In this document: piece by piece, positions 17,585-26,648 of the stretch
Layout: every line of letters starts with the position of its first letter
Numbering within the stretch: the first letter of the stretch is position 1
DNA from: Bacteroidaceae bacterium
Lineage (GTDB): Bacteria > Bacteroidota > Bacteroidia > Bacteroidales > Bacteroidaceae
Length of the DNA: 64,000 nucleotides
NCBI GenBank assembly: GCA_017442185.1
Contig: JAFSAT010000025.1
Location: 1-64,000 of the forward strand
Direction: 5' to 3'
Program-made: the position numbers and the translations under genes
The notes under the pieces: generated by a model
Told to the model about the DNA's origin: nothing
Database searches by the model: none
Seen by the model: the letters and a program-made list of their open reading frames with translations, nothing else

Positions 17585-17642
17585 ATAAAATCAGATAATC
17601 TCGGACACACTGCACTGTGTGTCCGAGATTATCTGATTTTAT
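17585..17642 (-). terminator. Strong terminator after ppiD
   Basis: A perfect 26-base-pair stem (17585-17610 with 17617-17642) with a 6-base loop, ending 12 bases from the ppiD stop codon. One of the longest stems in the window. Confidence 0.9.
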
Positions 17643-17654
17643 GTTGCTTATGTT

Positions 17655-19793
17655 TTAGAAGTAGAGGTATCTGTTATCTTCTACATTTGCCTTTTCGTAA
17701 AGGTCGTTCATGAACATATTGGCATTGCGTTGTGCTTGCAGTTTTAGTGTTGCCTGCTCTGTTGTTGCATTAAATTCGCCGCTTTTTGCGTTCTTTGCAA
17801 CAAGTTTAATGACGTAAACTCCGCCTTCTCCTTTTATGGGAGCACTCACTTCGCCGGGTTGCATCTTTGTTACTGCTGCGCTTATAGCGGGTTCGTTGGA
17901 TGATGTGGCGCTTATGAATGTTGATGCCGAGAATGTGATTCTTTTGGCTGCGTCTGACTTGATGTTGGCTGCGCTTGCAAGCTCATCGTAGTTCTTGCCC
18001 TTTATCTCTGCCATTATTTTTTCGGCTTTTTTCTCTTTTATTGCTTTTGTGCGGAGCATGGGTGTGAGCTTGTCTATTGGTGTGTAGCCTTTCTCGTTTA
18101 TGCCGGTGAGGCTTATTACCAAAAGGTTGTCGCCATTGCCACATTCGTAGAGGGGCGATATGTCACCTATGCTTGCCTCGTTGTAGAGCCAACGTACTGC
18201 ATCGCGTGTTCCTGCTAAGTTTGCTACGTTGTATGTGGTGTTGAACACTGCGCGGTTTCCGCTTAGTGTCAACACACGGTAGCCATACTCTTCGGCATTT
18301 TTCTCCAAGTCTTCGGTGTTTTTGCATGATGCAACAAACTGGCTGAACTTGTTGTATGCCTCGTTGTATGTTTCGCTGCTGAATTCTGAGGTTCTGCGGA
18401 GTACTATGGCATGATACTTTGTCTCGGGGTTCTTGGTGTCAATCACCTGGTAGATTATTTTGGTTGGTTGATTCTCTAATGAGAATGCTGCATATTTGTC
18501 TTTCTTCTTTCCGTTGATGATCGTGTTGAGGAAATTCATGTTGTCTCCTGTGACGGGTGCTCCCTCGTACATTGCTGAAGTAAGCCACATTGAGTCTGCA
18601 TTTGCCTGACCGTATTTTGTTGCAATCTCTTTGAAGTTGCCTCCGTTGTTCAGCACGTTCAGCAGGCTGTCGGTAAGCTCGGCAACTCTTTCTGATGTCT
18701 CGGCGCTGATGGTGAGGCTGCGATAGAGGATTGAGTCGGCAACTGTCTCTTTGCCAATGTATTTAAATACGGTGTATGAATCGTCTGATTGATTGTAGAT
18801 GGGGCCTACTACGGTGTTTACGTCTACTGAATCTATGCGCAACTGTACCTCTTCGGGGAAGATGTCTTTTGCCCAACCGATGGCTGAGTAGGGTACTTCG
18901 CTGTTCGAGAGGCGTGCGAGTGTAGCGTAGTCGGTGTTGCCTGCTTTAAGGGAGTCTGCATATGCAGAAAGCTCTTTGTTGAGGTCGGCACGGTCTTGTG
19001 TGCTTGGTGTAACGTGGAAGTTCACGTATTTTATGTCGCGGCTCTCGCTGTATTGTTTGTAGAGGGCTTTCTCTTGCTCGTATGCGCGTTTGATGTCGCT
19101 CTCGCTCACTTTGACTGTCGAGTCGGCTACGGCTGAGTAGGGGTATACGCGATATTCAATATCGTAGGTTGTTCCGTTGCTGTTGTAGTTGTTCTCGGCA
19201 ATTGTGGGGTTTGATATGAATGAGTTTGTGATGAGTGCCTGATACTTTTCTGCAAGAGTATTTTGCATTATGGTTTTCTCTACAAACTTCCAATATTCGT
19301 AAATGGGCTTGTATTGCTGTGCCATAGCCGGGTCGTTCTCGTCGTATGACGCCAGGAACTCGTTGAGAATGTCGAGGTCGAATTTGCCTTGTTCGTTACG
19401 GAAAGGCGACTGAAGCAAAAGCGGATGTGTGCCTTCTGCTACAATGGCTTTAAGCTCGGCGGGGGTTACGGTGAGGCCTATCTTCTCGGCTTCGGCTGCA
19501 ATAATCTTGTGGCTAAGGTATGTGCCCCAAACTTCGTCTTTAATTTGATTCTGCTCTGTTTCGCTGAGGGTGTTTCCGCCTCTCATGAGCTGTACTACAT
19601 TGGAGTACTCTTCGTACATATTTTGGTAGTCGGCTGCTGATATTTCTTCGCCGTTTACCGAACCTACGGGCTGTGAACCCTGTGGACTTTGGAAAATTCT
19701 TAGAGCATCACCTGCAACGAATGCAAGTAGTGCGACACCCACAAATATAACAAGCAGTGGGCCTGCGTTGCGCAGTTTTTGTAATGTGGCCAT
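17655..19793 (-). CDS. ppiD: Peptidyl-prolyl isomerase PpiD/SurA-type membrane chaperone
   Basis: A 712-residue protein anchored in the inner membrane by a helix at about residues 12-30 (AGPLLVIFVGVALLAFVAGDA), with the rest in the periplasm. It has a SurA N-terminal-like chaperone region after GSVNGEEISAADYQNMYEEY, a central parvulin region around residues 250-370, and a C-terminal SurA-like segment with PGEVSAPIKGEGGVYVIKLV near residue 650. PpiD assists folding of outer membrane and periplasmic proteins leaving the Sec translocon. It follows the CNNM gene at the end of an envelope cluster but has its own TATCTTTG -7 box. Parvulin catalytic residues were not checked individually. Confidence 0.9.
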   Translation of the reverse strand: MATLQKLRNAGPLLVIFVGVALLAFVAGDALRIFQSPQGSQPVGSVNGEEISAADYQNMYEEYSNVVQLMRGGNTLSETEQNQIKDEVWGTYLSHKIIAAEAEKIGLTVTPAELKAIVAEGTHPLLLQSPFRNEQGKFDLDILNEFLASYDENDPAMAQQYKPIYEYWKFVEKTIMQNTLAEKYQALITNSFISNPTIAENNYNSNGTTYDIEYRVYPYSAVADSTVKVSESDIKRAYEQEKALYKQYSESRDIKYVNFHVTPSTQDRADLNKELSAYADSLKAGNTDYATLARLSNSEVPYSAIGWAKDIFPEEVQLRIDSVDVNTVVGPIYNQSDDSYTVFKYIGKETVADSILYRSLTISAETSERVAELTDSLLNVLNNGGNFKEIATKYGQANADSMWLTSAMYEGAPVTGDNMNFLNTIINGKKKDKYAAFSLENQPTKIIYQVIDTKNPETKYHAIVLRRTSEFSSETYNEAYNKFSQFVASCKNTEDLEKNAEEYGYRVLTLSGNRAVFNTTYNVANLAGTRDAVRWLYNEASIGDISPLYECGNGDNLLVISLTGINEKGYTPIDKLTPMLRTKAIKEKKAEKIMAEIKGKNYDELASAANIKSDAAKRITFSASTFISATSSNEPAISAAVTKMQPGEVSAPIKGEGGVYVIKLVAKNAKSGEFNATTEQATLKLQAQRNANMFMNDLYEKANVEDNRYLYF

Positions 19794-19858
19794 AATTGTT
19801 TTATTTTTTTAATTTTATTTCGTTTATTTCTTTAATCAAAGTGTTCGACCAAACGCGA

Positions 19859-19866
19859 CAAAGATA
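19859..19866 (-). promoter_or_regulatory. -7 box for ppiD
   Basis: TATCTTTG on the minus strand is an exact TAnnTTTG match, about 66 bases before the ppiD ATG. No convincing -33 box is seen at the usual distance. Confidence 0.45.
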
Positions 19867-19973
19867 CAAAATTGCTTTTAAATTTCACTTATCTTATGAC
19901 AAAAAAGTGATTATGCAATGTTGAAATGTGCAACATGTGGTGATGCTTTGGTGTTATTTGCTTGCTTGGGAGG

Positions 19974-21239
19974 TTATCCTATCACTTTTAGCTTCACCAA
20001 TTCTATTTTCATGCTGCGTTTTTTTATTGTCTGAATTTGGTATTTGTCAATGTTTATTGTTTCGTTTAGTTGGGGGAAACTGCGGTGATGCGACAGTATA
20101 TATCCGCCCAATGTCTGATACTCTTCGGATTCGGGTATGTCAAGCTCAAATTGTTCGTTTATTCTTTCTACTTCGAGGCGTCCCGAGAGCAGGTATTCGT
20201 TGTTGCCCAATGTTCGTGCCACAAGGTCGTTGTTGTCGTGCTCATCTTCAATTTCGCCGATTATCTCTTCGAGTAGGTCTTCGAGTGAGATTATTCCCGA
20301 TGTCCCTCCAAATTCGTCCACTACTGCTGCCAGAGATTTTTTTTGTTGCATGAGTGTGCGCATGAGTGTTTGCGCAGGCAGTGTCTCGGGGACTATGGGC
20401 ATTTTGCAAATGCGTTGTTGCCAATTGTCGCCGCTGCGAAACAGCTCCGACGAGTGTATGTAGCCTATTATATTGTCTATATTGTCTTTGTAAACAATGA
20501 TTTTGGAGTGCCCCGACTCTATGAACAGTGATTTTAGTTCTTCTATTGACGCGGTTGTCTCTACTGCGTCAATCTCGGTGCGTGGAATATAACAATCACG
20601 CACTTTTATGTTGGAAAAGTCGAGTGCATTTTGAAATATTTTTACATCATTGTCAATCTCTTCCTTTTCCTCCTTTGCATTGTCTATACTGCTCTGTATG
20701 AGGCTGTTAAGCTCGGTCTTGCTGAATGTCGTGTCGCGCGACTCTTTGTTAATCTTGATGTTGAAAATGCGTAGCACAAGGCAGGAAATCCATGTGGTGA
20801 AGCGTGCCAACGGATAGAGTAATATGTATATCGGATACATTACTAATGCAAAGCGTTTGAGTGCTCCGTTGGGACTTATTCTGAATAGTGCTTTTGGTAT
20901 AAATTCACCTGTGAAAATTATCACAATGGTTGAGATAAGTGTCTCTAAGATTAGTTGTATGGAGGTTGCTCCTGTCAGTCCGGACAGTATGGTGGAATTA
21001 AGTAAATCGGCCATTAATATACCGTATATTACCAACACAATGTTATTGCCTACAAGAAGGCTCGATATAAAATTGTTGCTGTTGGAGTAGAAGCGGTTTA
21101 TTGCGTATGATGTTAATGTGCGGCTGTTAAGGTCTATCCCCATTAGAAGTTTGTTTGATGCCACGAAAGCTATTTCCATCCCTGAGAAGAGGGCTGAAAA
21201 TGTTATAACCACTATTAGCAGGAGTATTGTCGTTGTCAT
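19974..21239 (-). CDS. CNNM/CorC (hemolysin C family) transporter, GldE-like
   Basis: A 421-residue inner-membrane protein. The N-terminal CNNM (DUF21) domain has four hydrophobic helices up to about residue 155, including FSALFSGMEIAFVASNK, typical of the family. A CBS pair follows at about 200-325, with IPRTEIDAVET and VVDEFGGTSGIISLEDLLEEIIG. A CorC_HlyC domain closes the protein. The family is linked to Mg2+/Co2+ export. In Bacteroidota a member called GldE lies with gliding/lipoprotein genes, but nothing here shows gliding. Its start overlaps the lptC stop by four bases (ATGA), so the two are translationally coupled. Confidence 0.92.
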   Translation of the reverse strand: MTTTILLLIVVITFSALFSGMEIAFVASNKLLMGIDLNSRTLTSYAINRFYSNSNNFISSLLVGNNIVLVIYGILMADLLNSTILSGLTGATSIQLILETLISTIVIIFTGEFIPKALFRISPNGALKRFALVMYPIYILLYPLARFTTWISCLVLRIFNIKINKESRDTTFSKTELNSLIQSSIDNAKEEKEEIDNDVKIFQNALDFSNIKVRDCYIPRTEIDAVETTASIEELKSLFIESGHSKIIVYKDNIDNIIGYIHSSELFRSGDNWQQRICKMPIVPETLPAQTLMRTLMQQKKSLAAVVDEFGGTSGIISLEDLLEEIIGEIEDEHDNNDLVARTLGNNEYLLSGRLEVERINEQFELDIPESEEYQTLGGYILSHHRSFPQLNETINIDKYQIQTIKKRSMKIELVKLKVIG

Positions 21240-21829
21240 TTTTGTTTATCTTCTATGGGGTATATTCCTGTTGTGTTCATTATTTCCCATACGGTCATAT
21301 CTTGATTTGAAGAGAATCCTATTCCTTCGGTTATTTGGTCGCCTTGTTCTATACGTATGTAGCTGTCTGAGTATATGCGTCCGCTGTCGCTGCTCCAAAA
21401 GAGCTTGTCGGTGAATATTTTTTCTCCTTTGCTGTTGTTTATGCGTACATTGCCATAGAGCTTCCACAGGCCCATTTTGTCGTAGTAGTAGGCTGTATCG
21501 CTGCGTAGTGTTGTCTCTATTCTAAGACTGTCGTCGTATTTTTCGAGGTAGGCTCCTTTTTCAAATGCCCAATATGATGGTGAGCGCTTGTCGTACATGA
21601 GCCACTCTTCGGCTTCTATTCTGTATCTTATACGTCCCGAGTCGCTTATCAATGTGTTTACTCCGTATGTGCTCATGAATGCCAATGAGTCGTTGCTTGT
21701 GGCATCGGATGAGGTTACTTTTTTCTCTCCGCTGCATGCGAAAAGAAAAAATAGTACAACTATCGCTGATTTGGCGATAGTTGTACTTATGTGTCTCTTG
21801 CTTTTATCAGCGGATTGTGGTTGTTTCAT
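21236..21829 (-). CDS. lptC: LPS export protein LptC
   Basis: LptC links the LptBFG transporter to the LptA bridge and hands lipopolysaccharide across the periplasm. The 197-residue product has a hydrophobic segment at about residues 19-31 ending in the lipobox-like LFAC, suggesting lipidation rather than the transmembrane anchor of E. coli LptC. The LptC/OstA-type jellyroll follows, with RIEAEEWLMYDKRSPSYWAF near residue 70 and repeated short strands such as GNVRINNSKGEKIFTDKLFW. It overlaps the TPR gene upstream by 23 bases and the CNNM gene downstream by four, so it sits mid-operon. Confidence 0.9.
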   Translation of the reverse strand: MKQPQSADKSKRHISTTIAKSAIVVLFFLFACSGEKKVTSSDATSNDSLAFMSTYGVNTLISDSGRIRYRIEAEEWLMYDKRSPSYWAFEKGAYLEKYDDSLRIETTLRSDTAYYYDKMGLWKLYGNVRINNSKGEKIFTDKLFWSSDSGRIYSDSYIRIEQGDQITEGIGFSSNQDMTVWEIMNTTGIYPIEDKQK

Positions 21830-23237
21830 TTATCCATCCGCCAATATTCACACTCTTGCCTTTGTTGTAGCCGCGCATGAAGAGGTCTTCTGCTGCGGGA
21901 GTATAGTTGGAGTATTGTGCAATGAGCTTGTTTGCCTGTTCTTTAACAGTGGGGTCTATTGCCTTTGCACGGTTGAGCTTGTCTATGGCTGCAAAATAGG
22001 TGCAACCGTTGAGCACATTGTCGTTGCTCCAGTTGGGTGACGCTGCATAGCATTGAGCTATAAGGAGGTAGGGGTCGCCAAACTTTGAATTGAGTGATAT
22101 TGCCTGACGTGCATATTCACGTGCCTTGCTGTACTTTTTGAGGTTCATGTAAATTGCACCCACTTTGTAGCACATTTCGGCTTTGTTGGTGACACTTGTT
22201 TCGAGCTGTATTGCTTGATCGAAAAATTCCATGGCTTTGTCAATCTCACCTCTCTTGAAGTAGCGATAGCCGCAACCCATTGCTGCTTTAGATGTAGGTT
22301 CAATGGCAAGAGCATACTCTGATGCGGTCAGGTAGGCATCTTGTTCGGTGCATTTTAGCATACTCATCAGTGAGATTACTTTGTTGAGATATGCAATGTT
22401 GTTCTTGTTCTCTTCTATTTTGGGTGCGTAAATAGCTTCGAGGTCTTCGCAAGATGCGGCACCGCTGTTAATGAAGTAGCCGTCAATGTTGCTGCGGGCA
22501 ATACGGGCGGCGTCTATCATTTTGCCATAGCCGTCGGCGCGTACACTGTCTTTGGGATCGCCCAATTCTTTGTAGCGGTTGTTGTAGTACTCTATGCGCT
22601 CGTTATATTTGTCGAGTACGTCAACTACATATACCGATGCGTCCAAGTAGTCTTGAATAACTTGCTCACCGTGGCCTGTGGGGTCTTTCTTGTACTTTTG
22701 TGCCGAAAGTTTCATCCAATTTTGTGTTACAAGGTATTCCGATTCTCCTTTCTCCATGCTTATTGATTGTGCAAGCATTGTGTAGGCCGAGTCTAATGAT
22801 GCCTTGGGGATGAAGCGAATGTAGTCGAGGGCTTTTTTACCCAATGTGTTGCCGGCCGAAAGGCGTGTCTTTGTTATCTCTTGAAGTTTGTCGATGTATT
22901 TTATTTGTTGGTCGTAGAGTGCCATAAGCTCGTTGATGTAGTCGAGCTTTTTTTGTTCATCGGTCTCTTTTGCTATAAGGGCTTTTAATATTTTTACTCC
23001 GTTTGTATATGTGTCTACACGTGCCACGGGATATTTTGTGAACAGTTCTTTCCATGCGGGGTATGCTGTTTCAAAGCTTCCGTTTTGTACGTTCACTCGG
23101 CAGTTGCTTATCTGTTGGATGCAGTTGATGCTGTCTTCGCCCACTCCGAAGCGGTTGTCATTGTCAATACCATTGATTTGTGCCGATGCAGTGGCTGCTG
23201 CAACAGCGAATAACATTGATAAAATACTTTTCTTCAT
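21807..23237 (-). CDS. Secreted tetratricopeptide repeat protein
   Basis: A 476-residue protein with a signal peptide over residues 1-19 (ending ASAQ). The N-terminal half is helical with SFETAYPAWKELFTKYP near residue 54. The C-terminal half contains recognisable TPR units, for example YRYFKRGEIDKAMEFFDQAI and VGAIYMNLKKYSKAREYARQ. TPR proteins scaffold protein complexes; here the setting between an outer membrane barrel gene and lptC points to periplasmic envelope assembly. The gene order coaX, barrel, TPR, lptC, CNNM, ppiD is one I recognise from other Bacteroidales. No specific function is known to me. Confidence 0.85.
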   Translation of the reverse strand: MKKSILSMLFAVAAATASAQINGIDNDNRFGVGEDSINCIQQISNCRVNVQNGSFETAYPAWKELFTKYPVARVDTYTNGVKILKALIAKETDEQKKLDYINELMALYDQQIKYIDKLQEITKTRLSAGNTLGKKALDYIRFIPKASLDSAYTMLAQSISMEKGESEYLVTQNWMKLSAQKYKKDPTGHGEQVIQDYLDASVYVVDVLDKYNERIEYYNNRYKELGDPKDSVRADGYGKMIDAARIARSNIDGYFINSGAASCEDLEAIYAPKIEENKNNIAYLNKVISLMSMLKCTEQDAYLTASEYALAIEPTSKAAMGCGYRYFKRGEIDKAMEFFDQAIQLETSVTNKAEMCYKVGAIYMNLKKYSKAREYARQAISLNSKFGDPYLLIAQCYAASPNWSNDNVLNGCTYFAAIDKLNRAKAIDPTVKEQANKLIAQYSNYTPAAEDLFMRGYNKGKSVNIGGWINETTTIR

Positions 23238-23296
23238 GTTGATATTATTTTTATTTTTCGTTCTGTTTATTTATCTTATTTTTTGATGCTTTGTCT

Positions 23297-24571
23297 TTAC
23301 AGCACTTTCATCTTGTTGAACCAACTTTCGTTGAATGTGATTCCGATGTTTATTCTCAGATATGTTTCGGATATCATGCCCGAACTTTTTGGCTCTATTC
23401 TTATACATTGTCCCGATATGTGAAGCGACGAACGATTGTTGTGGCTGTTTATTATGGGTACCGATATTCCGGCACTGATACCAAATTCTTCGCAGCCGTC
23501 GTTGCCGTTTACCTGTGTGTAGGGTTGTGCATAGTACATTCCTGCGCGGTATGTCATTTTTTGGAATATGTTGCCATATATTTTGTTGGGTGAGAATTCT
23601 GCGCCTAATGATATTTTGCTGCGGTCGGCTCCTTTGCTTTCACCGAAGAAGTCCGATGCTCCCCATGCTTGATATGTGTAATCTGCGCCGAATTTCCAAT
23701 TGCCGCGATTATACATGGCTCCTAAGCCCATTGTGTGTGGCAGTTTGAAGCCGTCTTTTATTTTTGTGGTATCGGATGACTGTATCGTGCCATTTTGCAA
23801 TGTCTGTTCAATGAGATTTGCATTGGCATTTAGGTCGTGTCCCAATGAGTATACCAGTCCGAGTGTCAGCCCGCTTTTTTTTGACAATTCAAGGTCGTAT
23901 TGTATACCGAGGTCTACTTTGTAGCTCGAAAGGTCTATGTTGTAGTTGCGCATGCGGCTGCGTATGTTTGTATCGTCGAATGTGGTGCTCACTTTGTGTG
24001 TTATGTCACCGTATATGTATGATGCCATAATTCCCACCGATAAGTTGCCGATAGGGGCCCATCCCAAAGCAATATAGGGCTGGTATATGCCGCCTGTTCC
24101 GTTATATCCCTCGGTGTACGACGAATTGTTGCCGGCGTTGTCGTTTATGTTTATGTTTTTGCTGCTGAATGAGTATCCAACGTTTGAGTAGGGCAGAAAA
24201 CCGAAGCTCATGCCTAAACCCTTGCGCAAACGGAATGCCATTGCCACATAGTCGAAACTTCCGTTGTGTGCATTTATTTTTTTTCCGTTTTCTTCAAAAT
24301 TTACATTCTGCAATGAGAAACCGGCGTCGAATAGCATAGTCAGTGTGTCAACACGTGTCAACGAGGCGGGATTCAGCAGGTTTATGTATCGCATGTCGTG
24401 CATTGCATATCCCAACCCTCCCATCTGACGGTTCACTCCAAGGCTTTGGTCGGAGAGTATGCCCAACCCGAAGCGCGAGTAGGGTGAATTTATGCCGTTA
24501 TCGGCGAATGTGCCTGTAACGACAAGTAAAACAGTCAGAATTGATAGTAGTCTTTTGTAATAAATTGCCAT
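23297..24571 (-). CDS. Outer membrane barrel protein, FadL/OmpP1-like
   Basis: A 424-residue exported protein with a signal peptide to about residue 23. The mature N-terminus, NSPYSRFGLGIL, followed by LGVNRQMGGLGYAM and INLLNPASLTRV, has the flavour of the FadL/OmpP1 group, whose members have a conserved NPA motif near the N-terminus. The remainder consists of alternating beta strands such as LGMSFGFLPYSNVGYSF. The protein may transport hydrophobic compounds or serve as a structural porin. It is only three bases from coaX, so it is surely co-transcribed, and 59 bases from the TPR gene. Function inferred from the family only. Confidence 0.8.
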   Translation of the reverse strand: MAIYYKRLLSILTVLLVVTGTFADNGINSPYSRFGLGILSDQSLGVNRQMGGLGYAMHDMRYINLLNPASLTRVDTLTMLFDAGFSLQNVNFEENGKKINAHNGSFDYVAMAFRLRKGLGMSFGFLPYSNVGYSFSSKNININDNAGNNSSYTEGYNGTGGIYQPYIALGWAPIGNLSVGIMASYIYGDITHKVSTTFDDTNIRSRMRNYNIDLSSYKVDLGIQYDLELSKKSGLTLGLVYSLGHDLNANANLIEQTLQNGTIQSSDTTKIKDGFKLPHTMGLGAMYNRGNWKFGADYTYQAWGASDFFGESKGADRSKISLGAEFSPNKIYGNIFQKMTYRAGMYYAQPYTQVNGNDGCEEFGISAGISVPIINSHNNRSSLHISGQCIRIEPKSSGMISETYLRINIGITFNESWFNKMKVL

Positions 24572-24574
24572 ATC

Positions 24575-25297
24575 TCAGCTTAAGTTCTCTAAAATAATGT
24601 TAAGTCCCTTGGCTACAAGAAACCTGTCTGCAAAGATGCGACTTTTTATGTTATTATTCAATGTTTTTTCGTCACCGCCCGTTAAAAAAACCAAAACTTC
24701 GGGATATTTGCCTTTTGTTTCGGCTATGTAGCCTTCTATTTCGTGGCATATCCCACGTATGACGCCACTGCGTATGGCTGTCTCGGTGTCGTACCCCAAC
24801 GAAGGGGTCTCGCCCTCTTTGTTTACAAGTGGCAGGCGGTCTGTCAGCTTGTGCAGTGCGGTAAGGCGCATCTTTACTCCGGGTGATATGTTGCCTCCTT
24901 TGAAGTGGCCGGCCTTGTCGACAAAGTCGATGGTTATGGCAGTGCCTGCATCTATTATAAGGAGGTCGCGCCCGGGAGCCTTTGCCATTGCACCTATGGC
25001 TGCCGCCATGCGGTCGGTTCCAAGGGTGTGTGGCGTACGGTAGTCTATTTTAATGGGCATCGGAGTGCTGCCGTCGAACCATGTGACGTTGCTGCATGCT
25101 CCCATTATCTGTTCTCTTTGTTTTTCTTTGAGCTCTATTACTGATGACACTATTGTCTTGTCAATGTCGAACTGCGTGGCATACTCTTCTATAAAGTCAA
25201 GGGAAACACCGCTTCGTCTTCCTCTTAAGATAATGTCATCTCCATTGAAGAGGAAATACTTTGTGCTGTTGTTGCCTATGTCGATTATTAGGTTCAA
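24575..25297 (-). CDS. coaX: Type III pantothenate kinase CoaX
   Basis: CoaX phosphorylates pantothenate in the first step of coenzyme A synthesis, in the cytosol. The 240-residue protein shows the ASKHA-fold motifs: IDIGNNSTKY at about residues 5-14, TDRMAAAIGAM near 95, IDAGTAITIDFV near 115 and GGNISPGVKMR near 134. The start is TTG at 25297: no in-frame ATG lies upstream near a ribosome site, and the protein begins exactly where the family does (MNLIIDIGN). A TATCTTTG box lies 26 bases upstream, implying a very short leader. It heads the envelope operon leading to lptC. Confidence 0.96.
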   Translation of the reverse strand: MNLIIDIGNNSTKYFLFNGDDIILRGRRSGVSLDFIEEYATQFDIDKTIVSSVIELKEKQREQIMGACSNVTWFDGSTPMPIKIDYRTPHTLGTDRMAAAIGAMAKAPGRDLLIIDAGTAITIDFVDKAGHFKGGNISPGVKMRLTALHKLTDRLPLVNKEGETPSLGYDTETAIRSGVIRGICHEIEGYIAETKGKYPEVLVFLTGGDEKTLNNNIKSRIFADRFLVAKGLNIILENLS

Positions 25298-25322
25298 TAT
25301 GCCTGTGTTTGGAAAAACTTCG

Positions 25323-25330
25323 CAAAGATA
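25323..25330 (-). promoter_or_regulatory. -7 box for the coaX-lptC operon
   Basis: TATCTTTG on the minus strand, an exact consensus match, predicts a start near 25316 and a leader of under 25 bases before the TTG codon. No -33 box at the usual spacing. Confidence 0.5.
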
Positions 25331-25469
25331 AGGTAAAATATTTGTTTTTATGGCCTTTTTATGCTACTTTTTATTGGTTCTGAATTTATGGTGCTAATTT
25401 TTTGATGGATTTATAATAGGCTTAAGAAGATTGTTAGTATTTTTGCCGATTATAATTATATATCTTTAG

Positions 25470-26648
25470 ATGTTTGCACTCAGGAATATTATCGCAAGTC
25501 TGCTTTTGTCATTCTATATTGTCTCTGTTGTTTCGGCCGATAGCAGAGAGGTGAGCATACTTACCTGTTCGCCCGGTGATAAGGTTTATGAACTGTTTGG
25601 TCATACGGCATTGCGTGTTTGTGACCCTGAAAGGGGTGTCGACGCTGTCTTTAACTATGGTCTTTTCAGTTTCGATAAGCCGGGTTTTATTTGGCGTTTC
25701 GTGTCAGGCGAGACTGATTACCTTTTGGGTGTGATAGATTTTCGACATTTTATGGCCGAGTATGAAGCTCGTGGTTCGGGTGTCACCGAGCAGGTGCTGA
25801 GGCTGGACTCTTTGCAAAAGAGTAATCTCATAAATGCTCTTGTGAGAAATTCTTTACCCGAATATCGCAAGTACAGATATAATTTCTTATATAACAACTG
25901 CACCACCAAGGCTCGTGATGTTGTGTGCGGAGTGTTAAGCGATGAACTTTCTTATGATTTTCCATCAGTGGGCGACACGCTCAGTTTCAGGCAGATAATT
26001 CATGGCTTTACGCGAGATTATCCATGGTATGCCTTTGGAATGGATATTCTCTTGGGTGCACCGGCCGATGTGACGGCCGGCAGGAGCGGTGCTCAGTTTG
26101 CTCCCATTATCTTGAAGAATGAACTTGCCGGTGCAAACATTTTGTATAATGGTGAAATTGTTCCGTTGCTCATATCGCAGCGCGAGCTTTTGTTGCCGCA
26201 ACCCAAATATCATGCTCCTGATAATTTCTCTCCGTTCAACGCCTCTTTGCTGTTGTTGCTTTTCACTTTTGTGGTGATGCTGTGCGAGAAGCGTTCAAAA
26301 AAAACATACCTCTTGTGGGATGTGCTGTTAATGGGGATTCAAGGTGTTGCGGGTTGCATACTTGCTTTTTTGGTGCTTTTTTCGCAGCATCCGGCAGTGG
26401 ACGAGAATTGGTTGTTGCTTTTTCTGAATCCTCTTCCCTTGTTGATGTTACCTTTCTTGATAAAGGCTGTGCGTAACAAAAAAACGCCACATGTGATGTG
26501 GATGCAGGTTGCAATGGTGGTTTTGTTTGTTCTGTTATCGCCGTTGCTTCCGCAATATTTTCCGACACCGCTGTATATATGCGCGGTGACTCTGTTGGTT
26601 CGTTCATTATTTCACATATATAAGAAAAATATATGCGCATTAGATTAA
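25470..26648 (+). CDS. lnb: DUF4105 lipoprotein N-acyltransferase (Lnb family)
   Basis: A 392-residue inner-membrane protein whose N-terminal periplasmic DUF4105 domain belongs to the group shown to N-acylate lipoproteins in Bacteroides, which lack E. coli-type Lnt. A signal or anchor helix spans residues 5-22. The predicted catalytic pair is visible: His45 in ELFGHTALRV and Cys144 in YNNCTTKARD, as in NlpC/P60-like folds. The C-terminal third, from about residue 255, holds about five membrane helices. The stop overlaps the start of the next gene by 16 bases, so both are one unit. A TATTTTTG box at 25438-25445 may be the -7 element. Some Bacteroidota carry several DUF4105 paralogues, so the exact role is inferred. 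Confidence 0.82.
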   Translation: MFALRNIIASLLLSFYIVSVVSADSREVSILTCSPGDKVYELFGHTALRVCDPERGVDAVFNYGLFSFDKPGFIWRFVSGETDYLLGVIDFRHFMAEYEARGSGVTEQVLRLDSLQKSNLINALVRNSLPEYRKYRYNFLYNNCTTKARDVVCGVLSDELSYDFPSVGDTLSFRQIIHGFTRDYPWYAFGMDILLGAPADVTAGRSGAQFAPIILKNELAGANILYNGEIVPLLISQRELLLPQPKYHAPDNFSPFNASLLLLLFTFVVMLCEKRSKKTYLLWDVLLMGIQGVAGCILAFLVLFSQHPAVDENWLLLFLNPLPLLMLPFLIKAVRNKKTPHVMWMQVAMVVLFVLLSPLLPQYFPTPLYICAVTLLVRSLFHIYKKNICALD

